A stretch of DNA of 56,604 nt from Bradyrhizobium sp. AS23.2 (GCF_001908185.1 NZ_LGHM01000053.1:1-56604), one strand, 5' to 3'; numbered from the stretch's first letter, positions 45,393-54,449 are shown. Translations and numbers: made by a program. The notes: generated by a model not told the origin, from the letters alone.

Positions 45393-45548
45393 GAGCTGCC
45401 GCGTGTGCGGCTTTGTGCAACGCTGCTGAGCGCTTGCCGCCGCCGAATTGGCGTTGCAAGTTTTGTCCTGTCGCAATAGCCAAGTGACTCGATAATCGAG
45501 TGATGACGCTGGCCCCCCGGCGACGTGACGACTTGAGGGATCTCGCAA

Positions 45549-46931
45549 ATGTCCATGCTGCCCAATTCGCAGGAGGCCCGCGATGTGGCCTACCAGCTCC
45601 ACGCCTATACCAACGCCCGCGCGCATCAGCAGGCCGGCCCGCTGGTGATCGAGCGCGGCGAGGGCCCTTACGTCTTCGACGCGTCGGGTAAGCGCTATTT
45701 CGAGGCAATGGCTGGCCTGTGGAGCGTCGGGCTCGGCTTCAACGAGAAGCGTCTGGTCGAGGCGGCGCACAAGCAGATGCAGGCGCTGCCGTTCTATCAC
45801 ACGTTCTCCGCCAAATCGCACGGTCCCTCGATCGATCTCGCCGAGAAACTGGTCGCGCTCGCCCCAGTGCCGATGAGCAAGGTGTTCTTCACCAATTCCG
45901 GCTCGGAGGCGAACGATACTGTCCTGAAGCTGATCGCCTATCGCTCCAACGCGCTTGGCCAGCCGCAGCGCAAGAAGGTGATCAGCCGTCTGCGCGCCTA
46001 TCACGGCGTCACCATTGCATCGGCAAGTCTGACGGGCTTGCCGAACAATCACCGCTCGTTCGACCTGCCACTGCCGAACATCCTGCACGCGGGCTCGCCG
46101 CATTTCTACAAGGACGGCGCGCCCGGCGAGAGCGAGGAAGCCTTCGCGACGCGGCGGGCCGAGGAGCTCGACGCGTTGATCCAGAAGGAAGGACCTGACA
46201 CGATCGCGGCCTTCTTCGGCGAGCCGGTGATGGGGGCGGGCGGGGTCATCGTGCCGCCGGCGACCTATTGGGACAAGATCCAGCAGGTTTTGAAGAAGTA
46301 CGACATCCTGCTCGTCGCCGACGAAGTGATCTGTGGCTTCGGCCGCACCGGCAAGATGTTCGGCTGCGAGACCTATGGCATCAAGCCGGACGCGATGGTG
46401 GTCTCCAAGCAGATCACCTCGAGCTATTTCCCGCTGTCGGCGATCATGCTGAACGAGCGCATGTTCGAGCCGATCGCAGACGAGAGCAACAAGATCGGCG
46501 TGCTCGGCCACGGTTTCACCGCGGGCGGCCATCCCGTGGGCTCGGCCATTGCGCTGGAGAACCTCATGATCATCGAGGAGCGCGGCCTGGTCGCGCATGC
46601 CGCCGAGCTCGGCGCGTACATGCAGGGCAAGCTGCGCGAGCTCACCAGCCATCCGCTGGTCGGAGAGGTCCGCGGCGTCGGCATGATCGCAGCCCTCGAG
46701 CTCGTGCTCGACAAGCAGCGCAAGACGGCCGCTGCAACGCCCGGCGCGGTCGGCGGCATCGCAAGCCGCAAGCTCCAGGAACGCGGCGTGATCTCGCGCA
46801 ACATGTTAGATGCAATCGCGATCTGCCCGCCGTTGATCGTCAACAAGGGCCAGATCGATGAGCTGGTCACGGCCATCGCCGGCGTGCTCGACGACATGAA
46901 GGCGGACGTGGCGAATCTGACGCCGGCCTAG
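45549..46931 (+). CDS. Class III PLP-dependent aminotransferase
   Basis: 460 residues. The N-terminus HAYTNARAHQQAGPLVIERG and GKRYFEAMAGLWSVGLGFNE match the omega-transaminase group annotated as aspartate aminotransferase family. The PLP phosphate site is FFTNSGSEANDTVLKL; the Asp contacting pyridine N is in LLVADEVICGFGRTG; the Schiff-base Lys is in MVVSKQITSSYFPLSA. It uses an omega-amino donor (beta-alanine, taurine or a polyamine type) with pyruvate or 2-oxoglutarate; the exact substrate is not clear. GAGGGA precedes ATG 45549; ATG 45555 is possible. It closes the LysR-linked cluster. Confidence 0.9.
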   Translation: MSMLPNSQEARDVAYQLHAYTNARAHQQAGPLVIERGEGPYVFDASGKRYFEAMAGLWSVGLGFNEKRLVEAAHKQMQALPFYHTFSAKSHGPSIDLAEKLVALAPVPMSKVFFTNSGSEANDTVLKLIAYRSNALGQPQRKKVISRLRAYHGVTIASASLTGLPNNHRSFDLPLPNILHAGSPHFYKDGAPGESEEAFATRRAEELDALIQKEGPDTIAAFFGEPVMGAGGVIVPPATYWDKIQQVLKKYDILLVADEVICGFGRTGKMFGCETYGIKPDAMVVSKQITSSYFPLSAIMLNERMFEPIADESNKIGVLGHGFTAGGHPVGSAIALENLMIIEERGLVAHAAELGAYMQGKLRELTSHPLVGEVRGVGMIAALELVLDKQRKTAAATPGAVGGIASRKLQERGVISRNMLDAIAICPPLIVNKGQIDELVTAIAGVLDDMKADVANLTPA

Positions 46932-46962
46932 GCTCTCGCCTCGTCTTGGCATTCAATCTAAC

Positions 46963-47091
46963 ACCGTCACCCTGAGATGCTCGCCTCTTCGGCGAGCCTC
47001 AAAGGGCGACGGCCCGACTGGCTCGCAGCGGGGGCCGCTCATCCTTCGAGGCTCGTCATGCTGCGCATGGCGAGCACGTCAGGAATGACGG
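46963..47091. repeat. Long imperfect palindromic intergenic element
   Basis: The ends are CCGTCACCCTGAGATGCTCG and, inverted, CGAGCACGTCAGGAATGACGG. An internal hairpin GCTCGCC (46979-46985) TCTTC GGCGAGC (46991-46997) is perfect. The element fills the gap between the convergent aminotransferase and rnd genes. I recall the same CCTGAG-GTGCTCGCC/CAGGATGACGG palindrome as common in Bradyrhizobium intergenic regions. Confidence 0.75.
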
Positions 47092-47100
47092 TTTAATCGC

Positions 47101-48249
47101 CTACGCCCGCTGGACCCCGATCACGCGACCTTTCTCGATCGCCAGCGCCAGCTCGCCGCGTTTGAGCTTCAGCGCGGCATCGCCGAACAGTTCGCGGCGC
47201 CAGCCGTGCAAGGCGGGCACGTCGGCCTCGTCGTCGGCCGCGATCTCCTCGAGATCGTCGACGGTCGCGATCACCTTGCTGGCGACCGCATGGCGCTCCG
47301 CGGTCATCCGCAGCAGCACCTTCAATAGCTCGACGATGGCCGCGCCGTTGGAATTGTTCCGCGGCTTCTCCAGCTTTGGCAGCGTGGAGAAATCCCGCGC
47401 CAGCCCGCGCTCGACGGCGGCAACGATGTCCGCGCCCCATTTGGATTTCTCAAGACCCTTCGGCACCGAGCGCAGATGGGCGAGCTTTTCCAGCGTATTC
47501 GGCGCATGGGTCGCGATGTCGCTGACGGCTTCGTCGCGCAGCACACGGCCACGCGGCACGTCGCGGCTCTGCGCCTCCTGCTCGCGCCAGGCCGCAACCT
47601 CCATCAGCACGGCGAGGTCCTTCGGCTTGCGCACCCGCGTCTTGAGCCGTTCCCAGGCGCGCTCGGGGTGGAAGTCGTAGGTCTTGGGAGACGTCAGGAT
47701 CTCCATCTCGATGGAGACCCATTCGCTGCGGCGGCGCTTCTTCAGGTCGGCATCGAGCGCCGCGAACACGTCGCGCAGATGCGTGACGTCGGACACCGCA
47801 TAGTGCATCTGCTCCTTGGTCAGGGGCCGGCGCGACCAGTCGGTGAAGCGGTGGGTTTTGTCGGGCCGATGCCCGGTGACCTTCTCGACCAGCTGATCGT
47901 AGGCGATGCTGTCGCCATAGCCGAGCACCATGGCCGCGACCTGGGTGTCGAACACCGGGTGCGGAATGATGCTGGCCTGGTGCCAGATGATCTCGATGTC
48001 CTGCCGGGCGGCATGGAACACCTTCAGTACGCTCTCGTTGCCCATCAGCTCGAAGAACGGCTTGAGGTCGATGCCCTCGGCCAGGGCGTCGATGATGATG
48101 GCTTCCTCAGCGCTGGCCATCTGCACCACGCACAAGAGCGGGTAATAGGTGGTTTCGCGCAGGAATTCGGTATCGACGGTAATAACGGGGTGCTTGGCCA
48201 GCCGGCTGCAGGCAGCCGCGAGGTCAGCGGTGGTGGTAATCAAATCCAT
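47101..48249 (-). CDS. rnd: Ribonuclease D
   Basis: 382 residues. A 3'-5' exoribonuclease acting on tRNA precursors. The DEDDy exonuclease residues are in ITVDTEF (Asp26 and Glu28), [11 protein letters not shown] and [13 protein letters not shown] (Tyr and Asp). An HRDC-like domain follows around [20 protein letters not shown]. The length is normal. It stands alone; the palindromic element lies 9 nt after its stop and probably ends transcription. Confidence 0.94.
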   Translation of the reverse strand: MDLITTTADLAAACSRLAKHPVITVDTEFLRETTYYPLLCVVQMASAEEAIIIDALAEGIDLKPFFELMGNESVLKVFHAARQDIEIIWHQASIIPHPVFDTQVAAMVLGYGDSIAYDQLVEKVTGHRPDKTHRFTDWSRRPLTKEQMHYAVSDVTHLRDVFAALDADLKKRRRSEWVSIEMEILTSPKTYDFHPERAWERLKTRVRKPKDLAVLMEVAAWREQEAQSRDVPRGRVLRDEAVSDIATHAPNTLEKLAHLRSVPKGLEKSKWGADIVAAVERGLARDFSTLPKLEKPRNNSNGAAIVELLKVLLRMTAERHAVASKVIATVDDLEEIAADDEADVPALHGWRRELFGDAALKLKRGELALAIEKGRVIGVQRA

Positions 48250-48365
48250 GAACGGCCCATGACGAGACCATCAGCCGTTCTGCCGAAAGCGCTGTGATGT
48301 CAAGGGGCTTGGAGCGAATTCGAGCCTTGCATTTGGGCCGGAATGGCTTGAACAGGCGCAAAATC

Positions 48366-48476
48366 CTATTCGTAACGGATCCGCTGCGAGGGTTTTCGCG
48401 CGCAGGGCAGCGCCACCACGACCACGCACATGGCGACCAGCGCCAGTCCCAGGAACTCGAAAACCAACAGATCCAC
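48366..48476 (-). CDS. Small single-pass membrane protein (36 residues)
   Basis: GTG 48476 to TAG 48366, with GAGGGA about 8 nt upstream. The product is DLLVFEFLGLALVAMCVVVV followed by ALPCARKPSQRIRYE, i.e. one clear hydrophobic helix, then a basic tail (positive-inside, C-in). The frame is too short for routine gene callers. There is no homologue I recognise. It lies 117 nt upstream of rnd on the same strand. Confidence 0.45.
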   Translation of the reverse strand: MDLLVFEFLGLALVAMCVVVVALPCARKPSQRIRYE

Positions 48477-48604
48477 GGCAAAATCCCTCGCAAGACCGTT
48501 AGAATTGTCGGGGGCGCGTTGACGGTCTGTTAATTCTCGTGGTTACCGCCGGCGCAGTGGGCCGGATGGTGGACGGGGGGTTAACGGGAGGCAGGGCAAT
48601 GCCG

Positions 48605-49234
48605 CTATTTCGGAGATGGCTGTGGGGAGGGCAGCTTCTTCTCGGTCGCCGACCGCTTTGCGGGTGAATTCGGAGGCTCTGACGGAGGCGGCACAGGGCC
48701 GGACTGGCCGACCGCGACCGATATTCCAAAGAGGCGCCACTGACTGTCGACCGGCACGTACATCAGCTCGAAGTTGACCTGCGACGGCACCGACGGGAAA
48801 AATCCTGCCATACGCATCATTCCGTTCGTCTCGATCTGCGGCAGCAGCGAGAGCTGCGGATCGATGACCGCAACGCCCGAGAGGTCGAGCTTGTCGTTGC
48901 GTAGTTTGGCGAAGATCTCAGACAGCCGTGCGGCGCTGTTGCCGACATAGAATGCGGGCGCGCCGAGGTCACGCAGGACGGTGTAGTTACCGGTCTTGTT
49001 GGCGTGGTCCAGCGCAAGCAGCGTTCCGCGCACCAGCGTCAGCACGCCGTTGCGGTCGATGTTGGCCGGCTTTGGCGCTTGCGCGACCTCGTGGCTGGGC
49101 CGCTGCTGCGCTTCCGCGATCACATCGCAGGATGCGAGGAGCGCGATTGAGGCAACAAGCAGTTTGCGGAGGCGGAATGAACCGCCGCTCCGCGGCCCCG
49201 AAACAATCAACGACCCGTCTCGTTGCCAACGCAC
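48605..49234 (-). CDS. Exported protein of unknown function
   Basis: 209 residues from GTG 49234, the first plausible start after the adhesin stop at 49257; TTG 49210 is an alternative. A signal helix (LRKLLVASIALLASC) ends in Leu-Ala-Ser-Cys, a possible lipobox. The mature domain GVLTLVRGTLLALDHANKTG and LRDLGAPAFYVGNSAARLSE looks like an NTF2-like fold (cone-shaped, small-molecule-binding), ending VDSQWRLFGISVAVGQSG. The C-terminus is Pro/Ser/Lys-rich. It is just downstream of the trimeric adhesin on the same strand, but a functional link is not established. Confidence 0.65.
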   Translation of the reverse strand: MRWQRDGSLIVSGPRSGGSFRLRKLLVASIALLASCDVIAEAQQRPSHEVAQAPKPANIDRNGVLTLVRGTLLALDHANKTGNYTVLRDLGAPAFYVGNSAARLSEIFAKLRNDKLDLSGVAVIDPQLSLLPQIETNGMMRMAGFFPSVPSQVNFELMYVPVDSQWRLFGISVAVGQSGPVPPPSEPPNSPAKRSATEKKLPSPQPSPK

Positions 49235-49256
49235 CGCGCGCTCGACCAAGGACGTG

Positions 49257-50561
49257 TCACCACTGAACCGAGACCGCGCCGCGGCCGCCGGCGACGTTGC
49301 GCTCCAGGCCGATGCCGGCGCCCGCATTCACGACGACGGCGTAGCTCTTGCTGTCGTAAACGAGCGCGGTTGCACCGAGGCCGAACGCGTTGCTGCCCTG
49401 GAAATTACCGTAGCCACCGGAAAGCGCGAATTTTCGGCCGGGTTGGAGCGCCGGCATGGAGCCTACCGCCAATGCGATGGCCGTGCCGGTCCGCGCCTCG
49501 GTCCTGTTGTCGAGGACCTGGGATTGCAGGGAGGTGACTTGCGACTGCAGCGATGTCAGACCTGCCGTGCTGAAGCCGGTGGTGGCCAGATTGCCGCTCG
49601 CATCTGACGTGACGAGGTAGGTCGTCCCGGATTGCGCCGCGAGGCTGGCAGCAGAGGTGATGCCGGACAGGCGGTAGGTGTTCGAGGCGGTGCCAATCGC
49701 GACCTGGTTAGGGGCGCTGGTCGAGGCGCCGTTGCCGATCGCGGTGGAGTTGGCGAAGGTCGCGCTCGCACCTGCGCCGAGTGCGGTCGCGCCGACGGCG
49801 GTCGCGCTCGCACTCGTGCCGACTGCGGTCGCGTTGTCGCCGCTGGCGACGCTGCCGATGCCGAATGCACTGGAGTTCACGCCGAACGCATGGCTTTTTT
49901 GACCCACGGCCGTTGCGCCGACGGCAGCCGCAGTAGCCGCGTTGCCGATAGCGACCGAGTTCCCCCCGGCTGCCTTCGCCCAAGCGTCTTCGCCGATCGC
50001 GACTGAATGATCCGCGTCCGCCGCGGCACGGGCGCCTACGCCGACGGCGCCGACCCCCAGGGCGGCCGATTGGTCGCCGATCGCGGTCGAGGAGACCCCG
50101 ATTGCACTAGCCGAATCTCCCACCGCCACCGCGAAGTCGCCGTTTGCCAGTGCCGAAAGCCCGAGAGCCGTGCTCGCGGTTCCACTCGCCTTGGCGCTGC
50201 TGCCAAAGGCTGCACTGTCATCCCCGGTCGCCTGATTGAAGAAGCCGACAGCCACGCTACGTTGGCCGGCAGCAGTCTGTGAAATCCCACAGGCCACAGA
50301 ATTGGCCCCAGTCGCAGTTGATCCGCCAGCCGAGAGTGATGCGTCGACGCAAACGAACTGCGCGAAAGCTGAGCCGGGCGTGAGGAGCAGGAAAAGCCCG
50401 CTGAGAGCGACCCCGACCCGGGCTAGGTACCTGCGATTCCGTTGCAGTGGACCAGAACCTGCGACACCCGCGGGGGCGGCTTGCCGGGCCCGTCTGCGTT
50501 CTGACGTTGTCGCTTCTTGTGCCAATCGACGCTTGCAGCGTTCAAGCTTCAGAAGACTCAT
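49257..50561 (-). CDS. Trimeric autotransporter adhesin (YadA-like)
   Basis: 434 residues from ATG 50561 (GAGGAGAG upstream; ATG 50564 adjacent). A long basic leader with the signal helix LARVGVALSGLFLLLTPGSA precedes the head. The head is built of YadA-type repeats SVAIGxxAxAxGxxSxAxG (for example NSVAIGNAATAAAVGATAVG and ATAVGTSASATAVGATALGA). A short coiled-coil stalk (LTSLQSQVTSLQSQVLDNRT) follows. The anchor begins GTAIALAVGSMPALQPGRKF and ends with Trp. Three chains form a 12-strand barrel displaying the head outside. The stalk is very short, so the head sits close to the surface. Confidence 0.92.
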   Translation of the reverse strand: MSLLKLERCKRRLAQEATTSERRRARQAAPAGVAGSGPLQRNRRYLARVGVALSGLFLLLTPGSAFAQFVCVDASLSAGGSTATGANSVACGISQTAAGQRSVAVGFFNQATGDDSAAFGSSAKASGTASTALGLSALANGDFAVAVGDSASAIGVSSTAIGDQSAALGVGAVGVGARAAADADHSVAIGEDAWAKAAGGNSVAIGNAATAAAVGATAVGQKSHAFGVNSSAFGIGSVASGDNATAVGTSASATAVGATALGAGASATFANSTAIGNGASTSAPNQVAIGTASNTYRLSGITSAASLAAQSGTTYLVTSDASGNLATTGFSTAGLTSLQSQVTSLQSQVLDNRTEARTGTAIALAVGSMPALQPGRKFALSGGYGNFQGSNAFGLGATALVYDSKSYAVVVNAGAGIGLERNVAGGRGAVSVQW

Positions 50562-50904
50562 CATTCTCTCCTCGGGCAAGGCTCGCATTGTTGCGAAGGC
50601 CGTCGCGCGCTCGTTCGGGCGCATTCTGCCCATGCCTCTCTTTGGCGGAACGTGCGTGGAAAGGACAGATCAAGGAATGAACTGTCCTGGAATAGGAAAT
50701 GGCGGGAAGTGAAACGGGAATTTTTAGGAAGGGAGAGCTTGTCTCCTCAGCGGGAAGACCAGCAAATCAATCACGCGTAGTTGCTGCGCAGCCTACCCTT
50801 GCCGACAGCGTCTCTCTCCTGCGCAGGACATCGGAAGCATGCTTGCTTCCGGGCGTGGAGCCGGAAGCGTCATCGTTCGCGCCGCCGCAACGGTGGTCGG
50901 TAAA
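50562..50904. other. Region between the adhesin gene and the AraC-type gene
   Basis: 343 bases upstream of the adhesin on the minus strand and downstream of the AraC stop. It presumably holds the adhesin promoter; a GGAAGCATGCTTGCTTCC inverted repeat at 50832-50849 is visible, within ATCGGAAGCATGCTTGCTTCCGGGC. No gene is supported; the plus-strand frames here are short and lack family resemblance. Confidence 0.5.
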
Positions 50905-51933
50905 TCACTTCATGAACTCGAGCCATTGTGCCCACTCCGCGAGGTCATCGCACGACATGGATGACAAGGCTTTGCCCTCGAGACTGCGCGCGCGCACCTC
51001 GCGTGGTGTGAGGCCGATATGCTTGTGAAAGGCGAGAGCAAAACTGCGATAGTGCTTGAAGCCATGGGCTTCGGCGATCGCCTCGATCGACTGCCCTTTG
51101 CGTGCGGGATCACTCAACGCAACTCGTATGGAGGAGAGCCGCTTTCGTCGTACGTAGGCGGCAACACCACCATAAGATTCGAAGAGGTAGCTGAGGTTGC
51201 GCCGTGTCATTCCGAACCTGCCGGCAATGCTTTCCGGAGTGAGGTTGGGATCAAGGATGTGTGCGTTGATGTAGGAGCAGATCCGGTCGGTCATGGCCAA
51301 GCGTATGCCGCCAGCCTGCTCCTCTCCGACCGCTCCGTTGATCGCCGCGGCTATCAGTTGCACGGTGGCAGGTATGACGGCTTGAGCCTGGCCCAGCAGC
51401 ATCCCGGACAAGCGCGCGTGAAAGCCCAGGAGATGATCGCGGAGCAAGGCGGCGAGCGGGTCGTGCGCCGGCAACAGACGCAGCGGGTGTTCGTCGGGCG
51501 CCTTAAGACGAGGGCCGAGTAGATTGCGCGGCAGGAACAGGGTGAGCGCGTGGTTGTCGCCGCCGCGCCTGTTTGTCGGCTGCGCCATGTCGCAAACCAG
51601 GATGTCGCCGGGGCGAGCCGTCCCCCCACTGTCGCGCGGGCCGTTCCAACCTGTTGTCAGGACCTGAATCATGAACAGGTCCAGTCCGTCGCGCCCGATG
51701 CATGCGCGGGAGCGACTCCAGTCCTGGGGAGGCACTCGAAAGTCGGCGAATAGAACATTGCCGAGATGCCAGAAGTCTGCACGGACGTTGAAAGCATGGG
51801 GATGCTCCTTTTGCGTCCGTAGGTCATAGTAGCGGCTTATGTGCTCCTGCCAGAGGGCGAATGCCTGCTTTCCCGGGAGACCGCGCGTATCGAGGATCGA
51901 ATGGGGGATACCGTTCACTGGGTGCTCTGTCAT
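50905..51933 (-). CDS. AraC family transcriptional regulator
   Basis: 342 residues from ATG 51933; a 25-residue extension to a TTG at 52008 is possible. The N-terminal domain resembles the AraC-binding-domain-like sensor of the OxyR/FeaR style (HAFNVRADFWHLGNVLFADF, IGRDGLDLFMIQVLTTGW). The C-terminal double helix-turn-helix is ICSYINAHILDPNLTPESIA followed by GRFGMTRRNLSYLFES and later SIEAIAEAHGFKHYRSFALAFHK, the canonical AraC signature. It may control the adhesin downstream or the adjacent importer; the sequence does not decide. The effector is unknown. Confidence 0.88.
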   Translation of the reverse strand: MTEHPVNGIPHSILDTRGLPGKQAFALWQEHISRYYDLRTQKEHPHAFNVRADFWHLGNVLFADFRVPPQDWSRSRACIGRDGLDLFMIQVLTTGWNGPRDSGGTARPGDILVCDMAQPTNRRGGDNHALTLFLPRNLLGPRLKAPDEHPLRLLPAHDPLAALLRDHLLGFHARLSGMLLGQAQAVIPATVQLIAAAINGAVGEEQAGGIRLAMTDRICSYINAHILDPNLTPESIAGRFGMTRRNLSYLFESYGGVAAYVRRKRLSSIRVALSDPARKGQSIEAIAEAHGFKHYRSFALAFHKHIGLTPREVRARSLEGKALSSMSCDDLAEWAQWLEFMK

Positions 51934-52236
51934 GCCTAGACGTATCGTCCAACCTGCTGCCGCGGGCAGTTGGTGCCCTTTCAACGAGATCAGGTTCGCG
52001 TGCGACAACCTGCCGCTAGCACGATATGGGCCAAGACGGGCGGGTGCCAGCAGGAAAGGAATTTGCAGGAAGAGAAATTGGAAATTTTGGGAAACGCGCG
52101 GTCAGACTCACTGGACCGTGCGCAGGTGCTCAGGCTCGACATCGGCTGTTGCCAGGCCTTGAATCAGTTCGGCGCCCCAGGGTCCAGGGCGCCGACGTAT
52201 CTATGCTATGCTCGATCTATGCTATGCTCGCCGGGT
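51934..52236. other. Region between the AraC-type gene and the importer operon
   Basis: 303 bases. It holds the AraC promoter on the right-hand side and the 3' end of the binding-protein transcript. A short tandem repeat at 52201-52232 lies just after the binding-protein stop. No hairpin terminator with a T run is evident. Confidence 0.5.
52201..52232. repeat. Two-copy 16-base tandem repeat
   Basis: CTATGCTATGCTCGAT (52201-52216) is followed at once by CTATGCTATGCTCGCC (52217-52232). Each unit itself contains two TATGC steps. It ends 4 nt before the stop codon complement of the binding-protein gene (52237). Confidence 0.8.
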
Positions 52237-53568
52237 CTACGGCAGCTTCAGCGATGTCTCGGCGTTGTACGGCTTGAGCGTCTCGTCGGCGGCCTTCTGG
52301 GCGGCGACGAGCGCTTCCTTCGGCTGCTTCTTGCCGTTGAGGACCAGCATCACCTCGTCTTCCAGCGTCTTGCGCACCGGCACGGTCTTGTAGGTCGCAA
52401 ACCAGGGCTTGGCGACGTCGAGCTGTTCGACGGCGGTCTTGGCGTCCGGGTTCTTGTTCAGGAAGTCGACCATGTCAGGCGTCTTGTAGGCGGCCATGTT
52501 GGGCGCAAAGTAGCCGGTGGCGCGGCTCCACCAGGCACTCTTCTCGGGCGAGGTCATCCACTTGATCAGCGTCCAGGCAGCCTTCTGCTTGTCGGCTTCG
52601 AGGCCGGCCGGAATGATCAGCGAGGCGCCGCCGATCGGCACGGCGTTGCGGACGTTGCGCGGGATGAACGCGACCTTGTAGTTGAACTTGGCGTTGTCGC
52701 GCACGTAGGTCAACGAGCCCGTGGACAGCATCATCATCGCGGCATTGCCGGAGATGAAGGAGGTGCTGACGGCCGGGCCGGGCGTTGCGCCCGGCGCATG
52801 CACCTTGTGCTTGGCGATGAGATCGTTCCACCAGGTGAGTGCGCCGAGCATCGAGGGCGTGTCGTAATACACCTCGCCGCCGAACTCCTCGTTGTAGTAG
52901 CGCCCGCCATTGGTCATGGTGAGCGTTTCCATCATCCAGCCGCAATAGTCGTAGGCACAGGGGATCGCGATGCCCCAGCGGGTCACCTTGTCGCCCTCGC
53001 GCTTGGTGAGCTTCTTGGCCCAGTCGGTGAGCTCGGCCCAGGTCTGCGGCGGCTTGTTCGGATCGAGGCCGGCTTCTTTGGCCTGGTCGGCGTTGATGTA
53101 GAGCAGCGGCGTCGAGTTGTGGAAGGGCACGCCGTAGACGGAGCGGTTGATCACCGCGTTGCCCTGGAGCGCCGGAAAGAACTGACCGAGGAACTGCTCC
53201 TTGGTGGTGCCGTCGGCGGCAATCAGGGAATCCAGATTGGTGAGCTCGTTCTCGATCTGCATGTCGAGCAGGAAGTTTGCCGACATGATCACGGCGGCCG
53301 GCGGCTTGCCCGCCTTCATGGCCGCGCGCGTCTTGATCAGCGTATCGTCATAGGAGCCGGTGTAGACGGCGGTCGCCTTGATGTTCGGATGACCTTCGTT
53401 GAACTCCTTGATCAAGGTGCCCATGTCGCGCGCGAGCTTGCCGTCGACGGGCACGGGGAAGAACAAGTCGATCTCGGTCGGGCCTGCGGCCAGCGCCGGG
53501 AAGGCCAGGGCGCCTGCCAAAGTGCCTGCCATGGCAAGGCCAAGCATGAGCCTGCGGGAAAACAGCAT
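52237..53568 (-). CDS. Extracellular solute-binding protein (family 1)
   Basis: 443 residues from ATG 53568, with GGAG about 8 nt upstream; the frame continues into the permease without a start. A signal peptide (LMLGLAMAGTLAGALAFPAL, cleavage after Ala-Leu-Ala) is followed by the family 1 fold: EIDLFFPVPVDGKLARDMGT, YGVPFHNSTPLLYINAD, PQTWAELTDWAKKLT, and late AWTLIKWMTSPEKSAWWSRA. The first part and the TWxEL segment match UgpB-like sugar or glycerol-phosphate-binding proteins. With the phosphoesterase upstream, a phosphodiester or glycerol phosphate is a fair guess, not proven. Last gene of the operon. Confidence 0.88.
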   Translation of the reverse strand: MLFSRRLMLGLAMAGTLAGALAFPALAAGPTEIDLFFPVPVDGKLARDMGTLIKEFNEGHPNIKATAVYTGSYDDTLIKTRAAMKAGKPPAAVIMSANFLLDMQIENELTNLDSLIAADGTTKEQFLGQFFPALQGNAVINRSVYGVPFHNSTPLLYINADQAKEAGLDPNKPPQTWAELTDWAKKLTKREGDKVTRWGIAIPCAYDYCGWMMETLTMTNGGRYYNEEFGGEVYYDTPSMLGALTWWNDLIAKHKVHAPGATPGPAVSTSFISGNAAMMMLSTGSLTYVRDNAKFNYKVAFIPRNVRNAVPIGGASLIIPAGLEADKQKAAWTLIKWMTSPEKSAWWSRATGYFAPNMAAYKTPDMVDFLNKNPDAKTAVEQLDVAKPWFATYKTVPVRKTLEDEVMLVLNGKKQPKEALVAAQKAADETLKPYNAETSLKLP

Positions 53569-53579
53569 CGGAAATTCTC

Positions 53580-54449
53580 CTATTTGATGCCTGAGGTGAC
53601 GAAAGAACTGATGAAGCGCTTCTGGAAGATCAGGAAGGTGACGAGCAGCGGTGCGATCACCATCAGTGTGCCGGCGGCGATCGTGCCCCAGGCCTGCGTG
53701 CCTTCCGCGGTCGCGGTGAAGACGGACAGGCCAACCGTGAGCGGCCGCTTGTCCGGTGAATTGATCACCATCAGCGGCCACAGAAAGTCGTTCCAGTGGC
53801 TGGTCACGGAGATGATGGCGAAGGCGGAAAAGCTCGGCAGCGACAGCGGCACGTAGATGTGGCGGATGCGCTGGAACAGTCCGGCGCCGTCGATCAGCGC
53901 TGCGTCCTCGAGTTCGGTCGGAATGGCCTCGAACGCCTGGCGCATCAGGAACGTGCCGAACGCGGAAGCAAAGAACGGCATCATCACCCCGGCGAGCGTG
54001 TCGTAGAGGCCGAGCTGCGCGACGAGCTTCAAATTCGGTACGATCAGCAGCACCGGCACCAGCATCAGCTGCATCAGGAACAGATAGAAGATCAGCGTCT
54101 TGCCGGCGAAGGTGAGCCGCGCGAAGGCAAAGCCCGCCAGCGTGATCGTGACGAATTGCACCAGCAGGATGCCGGTGCAGATGATCGTGGTGTTGAGAAA
54201 GTAGCGCGGAAAATCGCCGATCTCCCAGGCGTCCCTGATGTTGTCGAGCGTCGGTTTCAGGCTCGGCATCAACTCGGCCATGGCGTTGATGCCGTCCGAG
54301 GCGGGGCGCAGCGTCGCCACGCCCATCCACAGGAAGGGAATGAGCCAGACGATGGCGAGCAGCACGGTCAGCGCGAAGCCGAGTTTTGGCGTGATCTCGC
54401 GACGGGTGGCGAGCGGGGTGTCCCTAAAAAGGCGGTCGACCAGCGTCAT
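53580..54449 (-). CDS. ABC transporter permease, MalG/UgpE-like
   Basis: 289 residues, about six membrane helices (FALTVLLAIVWLIPFLWMGV, FVTITLAGFAFARLTFAGKT and more). The cytoplasmic EAA loop is LEDAALIDGAGLFQRIRHIY followed by VPLSLP. The C-terminus KRFISSFVTSGIK is the classic end of this family. It sits 11 nt before the binding-protein gene and overlaps the other permease by 4 nt (ATGA). Confidence 0.93.
   Translation of the reverse strand: MTLVDRLFRDTPLATRREITPKLGFALTVLLAIVWLIPFLWMGVATLRPASDGINAMAELMPSLKPTLDNIRDAWEIGDFPRYFLNTTIICTGILLVQFVTITLAGFAFARLTFAGKTLIFYLFLMQLMLVPVLLIVPNLKLVAQLGLYDTLAGVMMPFFASAFGTFLMRQAFEAIPTELEDAALIDGAGLFQRIRHIYVPLSLPSFSAFAIISVTSHWNDFLWPLMVINSPDKRPLTVGLSVFTATAEGTQAWGTIAAGTLMVIAPLLVTFLIFQKRFISSFVTSGIK

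Noticed and set aside
45225..46652. 475-codon minus-strand frame opposite the aminotransferase
   Set aside because: Shadow; the plus-strand gene has all PLP motifs.
53569..54330. A 697-residue fusion of a permease-region frame to the binding protein
   Set aside because: The upstream part is a different frame of the permease gene; the binding-protein signal peptide and ribosome site mark the real start at 53568.
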